Shown: positions 7,622-17,719 of the stretch, in pieces
How positions within the stretch are numbered: the first letter of the stretch is position 1
Layout: the number at the start of each line of letters is the position of its first letter
DNA from: Methylocystis parvus OBBP
Lineage (GTDB): Bacteria > Pseudomonadota > Alphaproteobacteria > Rhizobiales > Beijerinckiaceae
Assembly: GCF_027571405.1 (NCBI RefSeq)
Contig: NZ_CP092968.1
Location: 2,626,001 to 2,690,000 of the forward strand
DNA: 64,000 nt
Direction of reading: 5' to 3'
The notes under the pieces: model-generated
Told to the model about the DNA's origin: nothing
Database searches by the model: none
What the model saw: the letters and a program-made list of their open reading frames with translations, nothing else
Translations under genes and position numbers: made by a program

Positions 7622-8998
7622 GTGGCCAAAGGGCTTCATTCGCGGACGATCGTTCCCGCGCTCATGCTGGTTGTGGGGACGGCGGCCGTGAAGGCGGCGG
7701 CGACGTCGACTCTCCCGCAGACGAGCGAAACGACATTCTGGATGGTCGCGGCCGCGATTCTGGCGGTCAGCCTCTGCGTCACGATCGTCGCGCTCACGCG
7801 TCTCAATACGCTCCGTCTCAAAACGACGGCCGCAACGCATGGCCTCGCCAGGATGGCGCAATGCCTGAAAGCCGGAGAACCCTCCGACTGGATTGCGACG
7901 GGAGTCGCCGACGTCGACGACATTGCGCGGACGCTCGAGGAATTCGAACAGAGACTGCGGCGCAAACGCACTTTGCTGACGCGGCTCAACGCGGAGCTCA
8001 TTCGCGGCGCCGGCGTCGGCGGTTCGACGGGCTTCAACAATCAACTGCGCGCCATCATCGACGCGCTGCCGGTCGGTGTGCTCATCGCCGAGGCCCCCAA
8101 CGGACGCATTCTGGAAGGCAATACGGCGCTCGAGACGATCCGCCGGGGTCCCGTGATCTATTCGGAAGGCGTCGAGGCCTATCGCGGCTGGACCGCCGTC
8201 CACGATAATGGCGAGCCGGTTTTACAGGACGAATATCCGCTCGCCCGCGCCCTCGCCGGAGAAGAGCGGCCCGTGCTGGAATGCCGCCTTCAGCGCGGCG
8301 ACGGGACATGGAGCTGGGTCAACATTACCGGCGCGCCGATCCGTGACGAGGAGGGCGAGATCATGGCCGCCATCGTCGCCGTCACCGACATAAACGAATT
8401 GAGAAGCGCCGAGGAGCACCGGCGCATGATGAATCTCGAGCTTCATCACCGGGTCAACAATTCCCTCGCCATGATTCAGGGAATCGCCAACATCACCGCC
8501 CGCACGGCGACCGACTTCGCCTGTTTCAGAAACAGCTTCTCGGACCGCATCCAGTGTCTCAGCCGCATTTCGACGCTTCTCGTCAAGAAATCATGGGCGC
8601 AAACGCCGATGAAAGAGCTTGCGACGGCGGCTCTGGCCAGCGACACGGCGAGCCTGCGCGACCGCATCGAGACCTCGGGCGACGACGTCGAATTACGCTC
8701 CGAAGTGGCGCTGGCGCTCGGCATGGCCCTGCACGAGCTTTTGTCTAACGCCGAGCGACATGGCGCGCTTTCCACCGAAAACGGAAAGGTGTTCCTCGAA
8801 TGGCGCGTGACGGACAGCGAAGGCCATCATCTGCAGATCGACTGGCGGGAGCGCGGCGGCCCGCCGGTGGCGGGCCCGCAGCGCGCCGGGGTGGGGCAAT
8901 ATTTGATGAAAAGCGTCCTGACCCGGCAATTTGGCGGCGATATCGACATCGCTTTCGAGCCCGAGGGCGTGCGCGCGACGATCACCGCCGAGATCTGA
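7622..8998 (+). CDS. HisKA_2/HWE-type sensor histidine kinase (PhyK-like)
   Basis: About 458 residues. Two membrane helices (about 9-26 and 40-60) enclose a short periplasmic loop; a HAMP-like linker, a PAS domain (about 145-260, ending with the typical DINELRSAEEHRR) and the kinase core follow. The phospho-acceptor is in LELHHRVNNSLAMIQG, the HisKA_2/HWE form, and the ATPase domain has ALHELLSNAERHGAL and a late GVGQYLMKS. Kinases of this type phosphorylate PhyR. GTG at 7622 was chosen because GGAG lies seven bases upstream; TTG at 7619 is the alternative. Confidence 0.88.
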   Translation: MAKGLHSRTIVPALMLVVGTAAVKAAATSTLPQTSETTFWMVAAAILAVSLCVTIVALTRLNTLRLKTTAATHGLARMAQCLKAGEPSDWIATGVADVDDIARTLEEFEQRLRRKRTLLTRLNAELIRGAGVGGSTGFNNQLRAIIDALPVGVLIAEAPNGRILEGNTALETIRRGPVIYSEGVEAYRGWTAVHDNGEPVLQDEYPLARALAGEERPVLECRLQRGDGTWSWVNITGAPIRDEEGEIMAAIVAVTDINELRSAEEHRRMMNLELHHRVNNSLAMIQGIANITARTATDFACFRNSFSDRIQCLSRISTLLVKKSWAQTPMKELATAALASDTASLRDRIETSGDDVELRSEVALALGMALHELLSNAERHGALSTENGKVFLEWRVTDSEGHHLQIDWRERGGPPVAGPQRAGVGQYLMKSVLTRQFGGDIDIAFEPEGVRATITAEI

Positions 8999-9004
8999 CG
9001 GCCC

Positions 9005-10306
9005 TCAGCCCTCGATCGCCTCCTGCGGCGTCACGCGCAGCGCCGTAACGCGATTTCTGATCTTGCGCATCACCTCGAAACGGAAGCCGTGATAGGTGAA
9101 GACCTGCCCGGCTTCGGGAATGGCGCCCGCCTCGTGGATGACGAGGCCGGCGATCGTCGTCGCCTCTTCGTCCGGCAGGCTCCAGGCCATGACGCGGTTG
9201 AGGTCGCGCACCGGCACGGCGCCGTCGATGAGGACCGAACCGTCCGGCTGCGGACGAACGCCCTGCACGGCGAGATCATGCTCGTCGCGAATATCGCCGA
9301 CAATTTCTTCCAGAATGTCCTCGAGCGTGACGAGGCCCATCACCTCGCCATATTCGTCGACGACGAGCGCGAAATGCGTCTTGCGCTTGAGGAAGGCCTC
9401 GAGCTGATCCTCGAGCGTCGTCGCTTCCGGGACGAACCAGGGCGCGTTCATGACGTCGTCTATGTCGATCTTCGAGGCGTCGCCGCCCGCCGCGTCGAGC
9501 GCGCGCAGCAGATCCTTGGAATGGAGCACGCCGACGAAATTATCGGGCCGGTCGCGCCAGAGCGGCATGCGCGTGAAAGGCGACGACAGCACCTCCCGCA
9601 CGATCTGCACCGGCGGTAGATCGGCGTCGATCGTGCGCATCTTGGTGCGGTGGATCATCACGTCGGCGACGTGCAGCACCTGAAGGTCGAGCACACCGCC
9701 GAACATGTCGCGCGCCGAGCGTTCGACTTCGCCCTCCTCATGGAGAATGTCGACCGCCCCTTTAAGCTCCTCATAGGGCGAGATCATCGTGCGCCCATGA
9801 CCGATCTCCACGCCGGCGAGCTTCAGCACCGAGCGCACGATCCATTCGACCGCGGCGAGCAGCGGCCCGAAGATGGAGACGAAAGGCGTGATGAAGCGCG
9901 CGACGCGCAGAGACATCGCGTCGGGATGGTTGATGGCGAGCGTCTTGGGCAGAACTTCCGCAAAAACGAGCAGCAGGACGGTCATGAGGATCGTCGCATA
10001 GACCGCCCCGTTCTCGCCCGCGACGACCGTGAGGACGCTGGTCGTGAAGGCCGAGCCGCCAATATTGACGAGCGTGCTGCCGAGCAGCAGCGCCGCGATC
10101 ATGCGGTTGCGCTGGCGCAACAGCCGGTTGACGGCCCCGGCGCGCTTGTCGCCCTCTTTCTCCAGCGTGTGCATGCGCGCATGCGACGCCGCCGTCAGCG
10201 CGGTCTCGGAGCCAGAGAAAAAGGCCGAAAGCAGGACGCATATGATGACGACCAGCACGTCCTTCCAATCGAATGCCGCGCCGTCGCCGGATGGGAGCCC
10301 ATGCAT
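9005..10306 (-). CDS. CNNM/CorC-HlyC family transporter or regulator (DUF21-CBS-CorC)
   Basis: 433 residues. Order: a DUF21 membrane domain with three to four helices (about 18-175), a CBS pair (about 205-335, including VVDEYGEVMGLVTLEDILEE), and a C-terminal CorC_HlyC domain (about 350-425). The family is linked to magnesium/cobalt efflux or membrane integrity; the exact substrate cannot be read from sequence. The ATG at 10306 is five bases beyond the aroKB stop, so it is the second gene of that operon. Confidence 0.9.
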   Translation of the reverse strand: MHGLPSGDGAAFDWKDVLVVIICVLLSAFFSGSETALTAASHARMHTLEKEGDKRAGAVNRLLRQRNRMIAALLLGSTLVNIGGSAFTTSVLTVVAGENGAVYATILMTVLLLVFAEVLPKTLAINHPDAMSLRVARFITPFVSIFGPLLAAVEWIVRSVLKLAGVEIGHGRTMISPYEELKGAVDILHEEGEVERSARDMFGGVLDLQVLHVADVMIHRTKMRTIDADLPPVQIVREVLSSPFTRMPLWRDRPDNFVGVLHSKDLLRALDAAGGDASKIDIDDVMNAPWFVPEATTLEDQLEAFLKRKTHFALVVDEYGEVMGLVTLEDILEEIVGDIRDEHDLAVQGVRPQPDGSVLIDGAVPVRDLNRVMAWSLPDEEATTIAGLVIHEAGAIPEAGQVFTYHGFRFEVMRKIRNRVTALRVTPQEAIEG

Positions 10307-10311
10307 GTTCG

Positions 10312-12126
10312 TTACGCCCGCGCGAATTCGTCGTTGAGAAAGCCCAGAACCTCCGCAGGCTCGACGGACTTTGCGATGAAGGCTTCGCCGACGCCCCGCA
10401 TGAGGATGAAGGTGAGCGCGCCGCCCTCGACTTTCTTGTCCTGATACATCGCGCTGACAATGGCGTGAACGTCCTCGTCCCAGCCTGGAATCTGCCGGAT
10501 CTCGGTCGGCAGGCCGACGCTCGCGAGATGCCGCGCGACGCGGCGCGCGTCCTCCTGCGCGCACAGGCCCAGACGCGCGGAAAAGCGCGCCGCGCAGGCC
10601 ATGCCGATCGCGACTCCTTCTCCATGCACGAGACGCTCGCTGTCGTAATGGGTCAGCAGTTCGAAAGCATGGCCGAACGTATGGCCAAGATTGAGAAGCG
10701 CGCGATCGCCCTGCTCCGTCTCGTCGCGCGCGACGATCGTCGCCTTGGTCTCGCAGCTTACCGCCACGGCGCAAATCTGCTCGGCGCGGCTATGGAAGAC
10801 CGCGTCGGCGTCCGCCTCGAGCCATTCGAAGAAGCGCTTGTCGCCGATAAGGCCGTATTTCACGACTTCGGCGTAGCCCGCCCGAAATTCGCGCAAGGAA
10901 AGCGTGCGCAGCACGTCCACGTCGGCCAGCACCAGCGACGGCTGGTGAAATGCGCCGATGAGATTCTTGCCATAGGCCGAATTGACGCCCGTCTTGCCGC
11001 CGACGGAAGAGTCGACCTGGGAGAGAAGCGTCGTCGGTATCTGCACGAAGCGCGAACCGCGCCGCAGGCTCGCGGCGACATAGCCGGCAAGATCGCCGAC
11101 GACGCCGCCGCCAAAGGCGACGATGAGATCGCGCCGCTCGATCTTGGCGGCCAGCGCCTCGTCGCAGACGCGTCCGAAAGTCGCGAGCGACTTCGAGCCT
11201 TCGCCAGGCTTCACCACAATCGTTGAATAACGAACGCCGGCCTTTTTCAGGCTGTCCTCCAGCGCCGGCAGATGCAGGCGCGCGACATTCTCGTCGGTGA
11301 CGACGGCGCAGGCCGCGCCGGGCGCGATCCTCTTGATGCGCTCGCCCGCCTCTTCGACGAGATGGGAGCCGATGAGGATGTCGTAGGCGCGCCCCCCGAG
11401 AGCGACATGCACGGTTTCGCGATGCGTCGCGCCCTGCTCCGCCTGCGCACGCCCGGGATGAAGATGAGTCATGGCTTTCGTAAAATCCTTTTTCTGCGCC
11501 GCGCGGCGCATGGCGTCGATGCGGGGCAATTCGGCGGCGAGCGCGCCGAGCGTCTCCTCGACCATCACATCCTGCGGCTCGTCGCGCGACTCGACCCGTA
11601 TGTCGGAAAGTTCATAAACGGGGCGGCGCGTCTCCAGGAGCTGTCGCAGCGTCTCTTCGGGATCGTCGGTATGAAGCAGCGGCCGATCGTTCTTGCGCCG
11701 CACGCGCTTCATGAGCGTCTTGAGATCGGCGTCGAGCCAAATGGAGACGGCGCGTTCCCCGATCCGTTCGCGCGTGCGCGGGTCCATGAAGGCGCCGCCG
11801 CCCGTGGCGAGCACGATCTGCCCGCAATTGAGAAGCCGCATGATCACGCGGCGCTCGCCGTCGCGGAAATAGCGCTCGCCATATTTGGCGAAGATCTCGG
11901 GGATGGTCATCCCCGCCGCCGCTGCGACGATCTCCGCGTCGGCGTCGACGAAGGGCAGGCCGAGACGGGCGGCGAGGCGCTGGCCGATGGCGCTTTTCCC
12001 CGAACCCATCATGCCGACGAAAACGAGCGCCCGCCCGCCGAGCCCCGCGCGAATGGCGGCGACGCGCTCGTCTGCGCCGGCGGGAACAGGCGCCGGCGGC
12101 GCGCCAAGTGGTTGCGGTCGTGTCAT
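10312..12126 (-). CDS. aroKB: Fused shikimate kinase / 3-dehydroquinate synthase (AroK-AroB)
   Basis: 604 residues in one uninterrupted frame. The N-terminal part (about 35-205) is a shikimate kinase with the P-loop GMMGSGKS at about 38-45 and the GGGA and RPLL motifs. The C-terminal part (about 219-604) is a full 3-dehydroquinate synthase with GGGVVGDLAGYVA, the PTTLLSQVDSSVGGKTG motif and the metal ligand region LGHTFGHAFE. They catalyse steps five and two of the shikimate pathway. An in-frame ATG at 11472 marks the start of the AroB part, so internal initiation is possible, though the nearest AAGGA is rather far. Confidence 0.93.
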   Translation of the reverse strand: MTRPQPLGAPPAPVPAGADERVAAIRAGLGGRALVFVGMMGSGKSAIGQRLAARLGLPFVDADAEIVAAAAGMTIPEIFAKYGERYFRDGERRVIMRLLNCGQIVLATGGGAFMDPRTRERIGERAVSIWLDADLKTLMKRVRRKNDRPLLHTDDPEETLRQLLETRRPVYELSDIRVESRDEPQDVMVEETLGALAAELPRIDAMRRAAQKKDFTKAMTHLHPGRAQAEQGATHRETVHVALGGRAYDILIGSHLVEEAGERIKRIAPGAACAVVTDENVARLHLPALEDSLKKAGVRYSTIVVKPGEGSKSLATFGRVCDEALAAKIERRDLIVAFGGGVVGDLAGYVAASLRRGSRFVQIPTTLLSQVDSSVGGKTGVNSAYGKNLIGAFHQPSLVLADVDVLRTLSLREFRAGYAEVVKYGLIGDKRFFEWLEADADAVFHSRAEQICAVAVSCETKATIVARDETEQGDRALLNLGHTFGHAFELLTHYDSERLVHGEGVAIGMACAARFSARLGLCAQEDARRVARHLASVGLPTEIRQIPGWDEDVHAIVSAMYQDKKVEGGALTFILMRGVGEAFIAKSVEPAEVLGFLNDEFARA

Positions 12127-12158
12127 GGACGGCAATCTATACTGAGGCGGTCGCGAAT

Positions 12159-12881
12159 TCAGCCCCTCTCCGCGGCGCGGGCGAGAAAGGCGGCCATGAA
12201 GGCGGGCAGGCGCGCATCGTCATGAGCGCCCGGCTGCAACATATGCACGTCGCACAGCTCCGGCTCCGCCTCCCGGGCCAGAAAATCGCGAACGCGCGCA
12301 CGCAGCGCCGCCGCCGTGTCCGGCCAGTCGATCACCTTGATGCAGGCGACGCGCTGTCCGTCGAAAATGACCGTCCATTCCCGGGCGGCCGCCCCTTCCC
12401 CGGCGGGAAGGCCGGCTTCTTCGCCAAGTTCTCGGGCCAGACTGCCCGGCAGATCCACGATCCCGCCCGCAATCACGTCACTGGGGTCGGGGGTTCCGCC
12501 CGGAAAATATCGCTGGCCCGCGGCCGAATGGGCGGGCCCCATCTCCCCGACGAGAAACGAGCCGTCGCTGGCGCGCACAGCAGGCATGGCGAAGCAATTG
12601 AAGACGCTCCGATCGGGCCAGCCGAGATCGCGCCAGCCGAGGAAGCGGGAGAAGCGGGTCTCGAAAGCGTCGAGCGACAGAACGCGCTGTCCGGCCTCCA
12701 TGCCGATTTCCGCGCGGCAGGCGAGCAGGACGGGTCCGTCGAAAAGCGTGGGATTGCGTTCGACGCGCGCCGCCCAGTTCCGGTCGAGCGTCGCGGCTTC
12801 CGCTTCGGCAAAGGCCCAGCGATGGGGAACGAGGCGGCAGTCGAGCCGGTCGACCTCGACGATGCTCGGTTCAACGCTCAC
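12159..12881 (-). CDS. NUDIX-like hydrolase (240 aa, degenerate NUDIX box)
   Basis: The second half holds RELGEEAGL, the core of a NUDIX box, but the upstream Gly and Glu of the full signature (G-x5-E-x7-REUXEEXGU) are not in register, so the box is incomplete. The N-terminal 100 residues form a family-specific extension. It starts with GTG directly after the stop of the PhzF gene (TAAGTG), so the two are translationally coupled. A nucleotide-diphosphate-linked substrate is likely but unknown. Confidence 0.7.
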   Translation of the reverse strand: MSVEPSIVEVDRLDCRLVPHRWAFAEAEAATLDRNWAARVERNPTLFDGPVLLACRAEIGMEAGQRVLSLDAFETRFSRFLGWRDLGWPDRSVFNCFAMPAVRASDGSFLVGEMGPAHSAAGQRYFPGGTPDPSDVIAGGIVDLPGSLARELGEEAGLPAGEGAAAREWTVIFDGQRVACIKVIDWPDTAAALRARVRDFLAREAEPELCDVHMLQPGAHDDARLPAFMAAFLARAAERG

Positions 12882-13784
12882 TTATAGCAGCCTTCCTTCC
12901 GCCACGCGCACGGCCTGTCCGCCAATGGCGACGCGCGCTAGCGCTCCCTTCTCGACCGTCATGCGCAGCGTGATGCGCGACGGCCGTCCCATCGCGTAGC
13001 CTTGTTCGATGAACAATTCATGCTCCCCGTCCTCGGGGCGCTCGAAACGCGCCGCCACGGCCGCGAAGGCCGCCGCCGCCGAACCCGTGGCCGGATCTTC
13101 GTCTATGCCGAGTCCATGCGCCAGCATTCGGGCGTAGATCGCGCTCTCCGGCGCGACCGTCTCCCGCGTATAAAGATAGACGCCGGCCGCGCGCCCGATG
13201 ACGGCCGAAAATCGCGACGAGGGGCGCGCCCGGTCCAGCACGGCGCGCGAGACGATTGGCGCATAGACGAAAGCGGGGCCGGCGGCGTGGATGGCGGGGG
13301 CATGTTCGCCAAAGCCGATGTCGCCCGGCGCGAGAGAAAGGGCCTCGGCGAGCGTCTCCGGGGACGGCGCGCCCTCCAGCGTCTCGGGCGTCGTCGGCAG
13401 CGTCAGCTCGGCATAGGTGACGCCGCTGCGGCTCCTCAACGCCTCGCAGCGTATGACGCCGAGGGCGCATTCGAGCGCGACGGCGACGCCATGTCTGGAC
13501 AAGAGGTCGCCCGCACGCGTCTCCGCCAGCAAGATGGCGGCGCCGACCGTCGGGTGGCCCGCGAATGGGAGCTCGGCGGCGGGCGTGAAAATCCGCAGGC
13601 GCGCGCTGTGCGCGGGATCGCGCGGCTCCAGCAGAAAGACCGTTTCGCTCAAATTGAATTCGCGAGCGATGGCCTGCATTTCCAGGGCGCTCAAGCCGTC
13701 GGCGTCCTCCACCGCCGCGAGGGGGTTTCCCGCGAAGGGGCGGTCGGTGAAGACGTCGAGAAGATGGTATGAGAGCGTCGTCAC
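12882..13784 (-). CDS. PhzF-family isomerase/epimerase
   Basis: 300 residues with the characteristic N-terminus ([20 protein letters not shown]) including the small-molecule site, NLSETVFL with the catalytic-type Glu, GHPTVGAA, and a second-half repeat ending [16 protein letters not shown]. The family has a diaminopimelate-epimerase fold and covers many uncharacterised isomerases; a phenazine role is not implied here because no other phz gene is present. First gene of a two-gene unit with the NUDIX-like protein. Confidence 0.88.
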   Translation of the reverse strand: MTTLSYHLLDVFTDRPFAGNPLAAVEDADGLSALEMQAIAREFNLSETVFLLEPRDPAHSARLRIFTPAAELPFAGHPTVGAAILLAETRAGDLLSRHGVAVALECALGVIRCEALRSRSGVTYAELTLPTTPETLEGAPSPETLAEALSLAPGDIGFGEHAPAIHAAGPAFVYAPIVSRAVLDRARPSSRFSAVIGRAAGVYLYTRETVAPESAIYARMLAHGLGIDEDPATGSAAAAFAAVAARFERPEDGEHELFIEQGYAMGRPSRITLRMTVEKGALARVAIGGQAVRVAEGRLL

Positions 13785-13793
13785 GGCGCTGCG

Positions 13794-14675
13794 TCAGTCC
13801 TGCATTTGCAGGAGCGCGACGCTGTCCCGGAACTCGACGAGTTCGACGATCAGCCCGTGCTCGAAGCGCACGAAATCCGCAAGCTCCACAATGCCGCGCC
13901 GGCCCGTTCCGCGATGCCGCCATTCGACGGTGCGGCGAGTGGCGACCGCGCCGTCTTCAATCACCATCTCCGGCGTCGCGCTGCCCACCTGCTCGAAATC
14001 GACGGCGATCGAACGGACGATATGCGCCAGCGCCTCTATCCCGCGATGACGCCCCGCATAAGAAATCGCCGACCGCTTTCCGACGAATTCGCAGATGACG
14101 TCGGGCGCGCAATATCGCTGGAAGAGCGCGACGTCCGGGCCCTGCTGCGAGAAGCTGCCAATATCCATCATGCGCCGCGCCATCTCGTCCCGGCTCAGGC
14201 CCGGAGGGGGCGGGCGCAACAATTCATCGAAACTTCGAGGCGCCTCTTGCGCCGAGCGATAGGTCGCGTGATGATCGAGAAATTCGTGCATCTCCGCGAC
14301 CCGGCCTTTTCGCCAGCGCAGAAAATGCGCCATGTCCATACAGTGGAGCTGACCCGTCGCGCGCCGTCGCCAATTGCTCGTCCAGCGAAAGGCGGCGCGA
14401 TCGCCCTCCACGACGACGTCCTTCACCTCGGCGTCGAGCGGCTCATATTCGATATCGGTGCGCCTGATATTGTCGCGAAGCGCTTCCTGGCCGCGCCAGT
14501 GCCCCGCGGGAAACTGGCCGACCTTGGCGCAATTATAGTTCAGCTCGACATCCTCGACGAAAAGCTTCAGCAGCGCCCGAATGTCGCCAGACATTCTGAT
14601 TTTGACGAGCTCATGAACCAATCGACGAATGTCATTTTCGGCGGCCCGACTCGGCCCCCCGCCCAAACCATGCAT
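13794..14675 (-). CDS. Double SnoaL-like (NTF2 fold) protein, copy 1
   Basis: 293 residues built of two NTF2/SnoaL-like halves (about 12-140 and 155-290). The second half contains [10 protein letters not shown] and the end [21 protein letters not shown], typical of SnoaL-like polyketide-cyclase-type pockets. It is paralogous along its whole length to the next gene upstream (14877-15755). Start at ATG 14675; the open frame continues upstream without support. No enzymatic function can be assigned. Confidence 0.8.
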   Translation of the reverse strand: MHGLGGGPSRAAENDIRRLVHELVKIRMSGDIRALLKLFVEDVELNYNCAKVGQFPAGHWRGQEALRDNIRRTDIEYEPLDAEVKDVVVEGDRAAFRWTSNWRRRATGQLHCMDMAHFLRWRKGRVAEMHEFLDHHATYRSAQEAPRSFDELLRPPPPGLSRDEMARRMMDIGSFSQQGPDVALFQRYCAPDVICEFVGKRSAISYAGRHRGIEALAHIVRSIAVDFEQVGSATPEMVIEDGAVATRRTVEWRHRGTGRRGIVELADFVRFEHGLIVELVEFRDSVALLQMQD

Positions 14676-14876
14676 CCTTGACCGCCCCGCAGCGTGTGTC
14701 CCCAGAAGCCCCGTTATAGGGACGGGCCGCCTCCGGAATCGGCACGGAGACACTCTGGCGCTCTTCTGAGCGATATTATCGCCGGTTCATACGCCTCTTG
14801 TCGACACGCTTATTCGCGCAGCGCAACGGCCACGCTTTCACTTGTCCTAGAAAGACAAATATTTTCAGACAGATGA

Positions 14877-15755
14877 TCAGTCGCCCATCATCGCTAGCGA
14901 CAAGGTGTCGCGAAATTCGAGAAATTCGACGATCAGGCCGTCCTCGAATCGAACGAAGTCCTCAAGCTCCGAAACGCCGACGCGCCCGGTGCCGCGATGG
15001 CGCCAATGCACCCGGCGCCGGCCCGCTACGCGCTGATCTTCGATCAGCATCTCCGCCACTTCGAAATTGCGCTGCTCGAAGTCGACATTGATGGCGCGGA
15101 TGATGCCGAGCATCGCTTCCACGCCGATATGGCGGCCGGCATAGGGCAGCCGCGCGCGGTCGCCGACAAATTCGCAGACAATGTTCGGAGAACACCATTC
15201 GCGCAGCAGATTGGGATCGTAACCCTGGTCGTGGCCGACGAGACGCTGCGCGCGCGTTTCCATTTCCTCACGGCTGAGTTGCGGCGCGACGGGCGTGAGG
15301 AGGCGCTCGAGGCTCGGTATGGCGGCGTAAGGAGACGCGGCCTTGCACTGGGCGTCGAAGAATTCATGCATCTCGACGACGAGCTTGTTGTCCCAGCGCA
15401 GGAAATGGGCGGCGTCGATCGGATAGATCTTGCTCGTCGCGTGCCGGCGCCAATTGCCGCGCCAGCGCACGGCCGCCCGGTCGTTATCGACGAGAATGTC
15501 GAGGATCTCGTGGTCGAGCGGGAAATAGTTTTCGTCGGTGCGGCGAAAGAGGTCGCGCACCGCGGGAGCGCCGGACCAGACGTCAGGGCCGATGATCCCT
15601 TCCCGCCAGGCGTTGCAATTCACGACCACTTTCGGGTCGACATAGGTTTCGAAGAGGTCGTAGCGCCGGCGCATCCGGCATTCGAGCATTTCGGCGATGA
15701 GGCGGCGCTTATCCACAGCGGTCAGCCCAACCGTGCGGTCGCCCCCACCCTGCAT
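14877..15755 (-). CDS. Double SnoaL-like (NTF2 fold) protein, copy 2
   Basis: 292 residues, same layout as the neighbour at 13794-14675: two NTF2-like halves and a matching C-terminus (FVRFEDGLIVEFLEFRDTLSL). HRGTGR, AHFLRW and EMHEF motifs occur in both copies at the same positions. Start at ATG 15755 (MQGGGDRTVG). The roughly 200-base gap between the copies suggests separate promoters. Function unknown. Confidence 0.8.
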   Translation of the reverse strand: MQGGGDRTVGLTAVDKRRLIAEMLECRMRRRYDLFETYVDPKVVVNCNAWREGIIGPDVWSGAPAVRDLFRRTDENYFPLDHEILDILVDNDRAAVRWRGNWRRHATSKIYPIDAAHFLRWDNKLVVEMHEFFDAQCKAASPYAAIPSLERLLTPVAPQLSREEMETRAQRLVGHDQGYDPNLLREWCSPNIVCEFVGDRARLPYAGRHIGVEAMLGIIRAINVDFEQRNFEVAEMLIEDQRVAGRRRVHWRHRGTGRVGVSELEDFVRFEDGLIVEFLEFRDTLSLAMMGD

Positions 15756-15827
15756 CGCTCCATCCCCCCATGCGCTTAAAGCGGACGCGCGGCCCCGCCC
15801 GGCCCCGCGCCGCCCGAGATTCAAAAC

Positions 15828-16907
<1,080 letters not shown>

Positions 16908-16925
16908 TCATGAATTTCGCGCGCC

Positions 16926-16954
16926 CTTTTACGCGGCGCCGTCGCCAAGGTCAA
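16926..16954 (-). promoter_or_regulatory. Promoter of ilvC
   Basis: On the minus strand TTGACC (16954-16949), 17 bases, then TAAAAG (16931-16926), about 75 bases before the ilvC ATG. The -35 element touches the base of the hairpin at 16953-16979. Confidence 0.5.
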
Positions 16955-16979
16955 AGGCCGCCTTGGTTTGGCGGCCTTT
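16953..16979 (-). terminator. Hairpin terminator downstream of ilvN
   Basis: A 10-base perfect stem (AAAGGCCGCC with GGCGGCCTTT) and a 7-base loop. It lies about 100 bases past the ilvN stop. The T-tract is better on the plus strand, so its efficiency on the minus strand is uncertain. Confidence 0.6.
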
Positions 16980-17085
16980 ATTTCCCGCTCGACAGGAAAA
17001 TCTCAATGTTTTGCGACTACCGGCGCAGGGGGCGCCGGCGCAATTCGCGGGGGCGCCGCCTTTGCGAAAGGCGCCCAGGGCTTCG

Positions 17086-17637
17086 TCAGATCGGGTCCGG
17101 ACCGCGTGAAATGGCGGCGACGCCGGTACGCGAGACTTCCACGAGGCCGATGGGACGCATGAGGTCGACGAATTCGTCGATCTTGTCGGGGCGTCCCGTG
17201 AGCTCGAAGATGAAGCTCTCCGTGGTGGCGTCGACCACCCTCGCGCGGAAAGCCTCGGCAAGCTGCAGCGCGTCATTGCGATTGTCGCCGCGTCCGCGCA
17301 CCTTGACCATCGCGAGCTCGCGCTCCAGCGAACGCTTGGCGATTGTGAGATCCGTCACCTGACGCACCGGCACGATGCGTTCGAGCTGATGATGGATCTG
17401 CTCGATCGTCTCCGGCGCGCCCGAGGTGACGATGGTGATGCGCGAACGATGCTCCGCATGGGCCACCTCGGCGACTGTCAGGCTCTCGATATTATAGCCG
17501 CGCCCCGAGAAGAGGCCGACGACCCGTGCGAGGACGCCCGGCTCGTTGTCGACGAGAACCGAAAGCGTATGCGACTCGACCTTCGAGTCGCGCGTCGAAG
17601 CGGAATAGGGAGAGGGCGGCGTAGCGGGAGCGTTCAT
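17086..17637 (-). CDS. ilvN: Acetolactate synthase small (regulatory) subunit
   Basis: 183 residues: an N-terminal ACT domain (about 22-95, starting HTLSVLVDNEPGVLARVVGLFSGRGYNI) that binds valine for feedback inhibition, and a C-terminal ACT-like domain. It activates the catalytic subunit encoded just upstream (17720-19492). The 82-base gap between the two genes contains an unusual repeat (17648-17719). Confidence 0.95.
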   Translation of the reverse strand: MNAPATPPSPYSASTRDSKVESHTLSVLVDNEPGVLARVVGLFSGRGYNIESLTVAEVAHAEHRSRITIVTSGAPETIEQIHHQLERIVPVRQVTDLTIAKRSLERELAMVKVRGRGDNRNDALQLAEAFRARVVDATTESFIFELTGRPDKIDEFVDLMRPIGLVEVSRTGVAAISRGPDPI

Positions 17638-17647
17638 TAGTGTCCTC

Positions 17648-17719
17648 GGCAGTCGGCAGATCGGCAGATCGGCAGTCGACGCAGCTTTTTCGACTGCCGA
17701 CTGCCGAAACCCGACTGCC
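17648..17719. repeat. Word-type inverted repeat in the ilvB-ilvN gap
   Basis: The left part repeats the word GGCAGTCGGCAGATC in tandem; the right part repeats CGACTGCCG. TCGGCAGTCG (17669-17678) and CGACTGCCGA (17691-17700) form a perfect 10-base stem. It fills nearly the whole space between the two cotranscribed genes. Confidence 0.8.
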
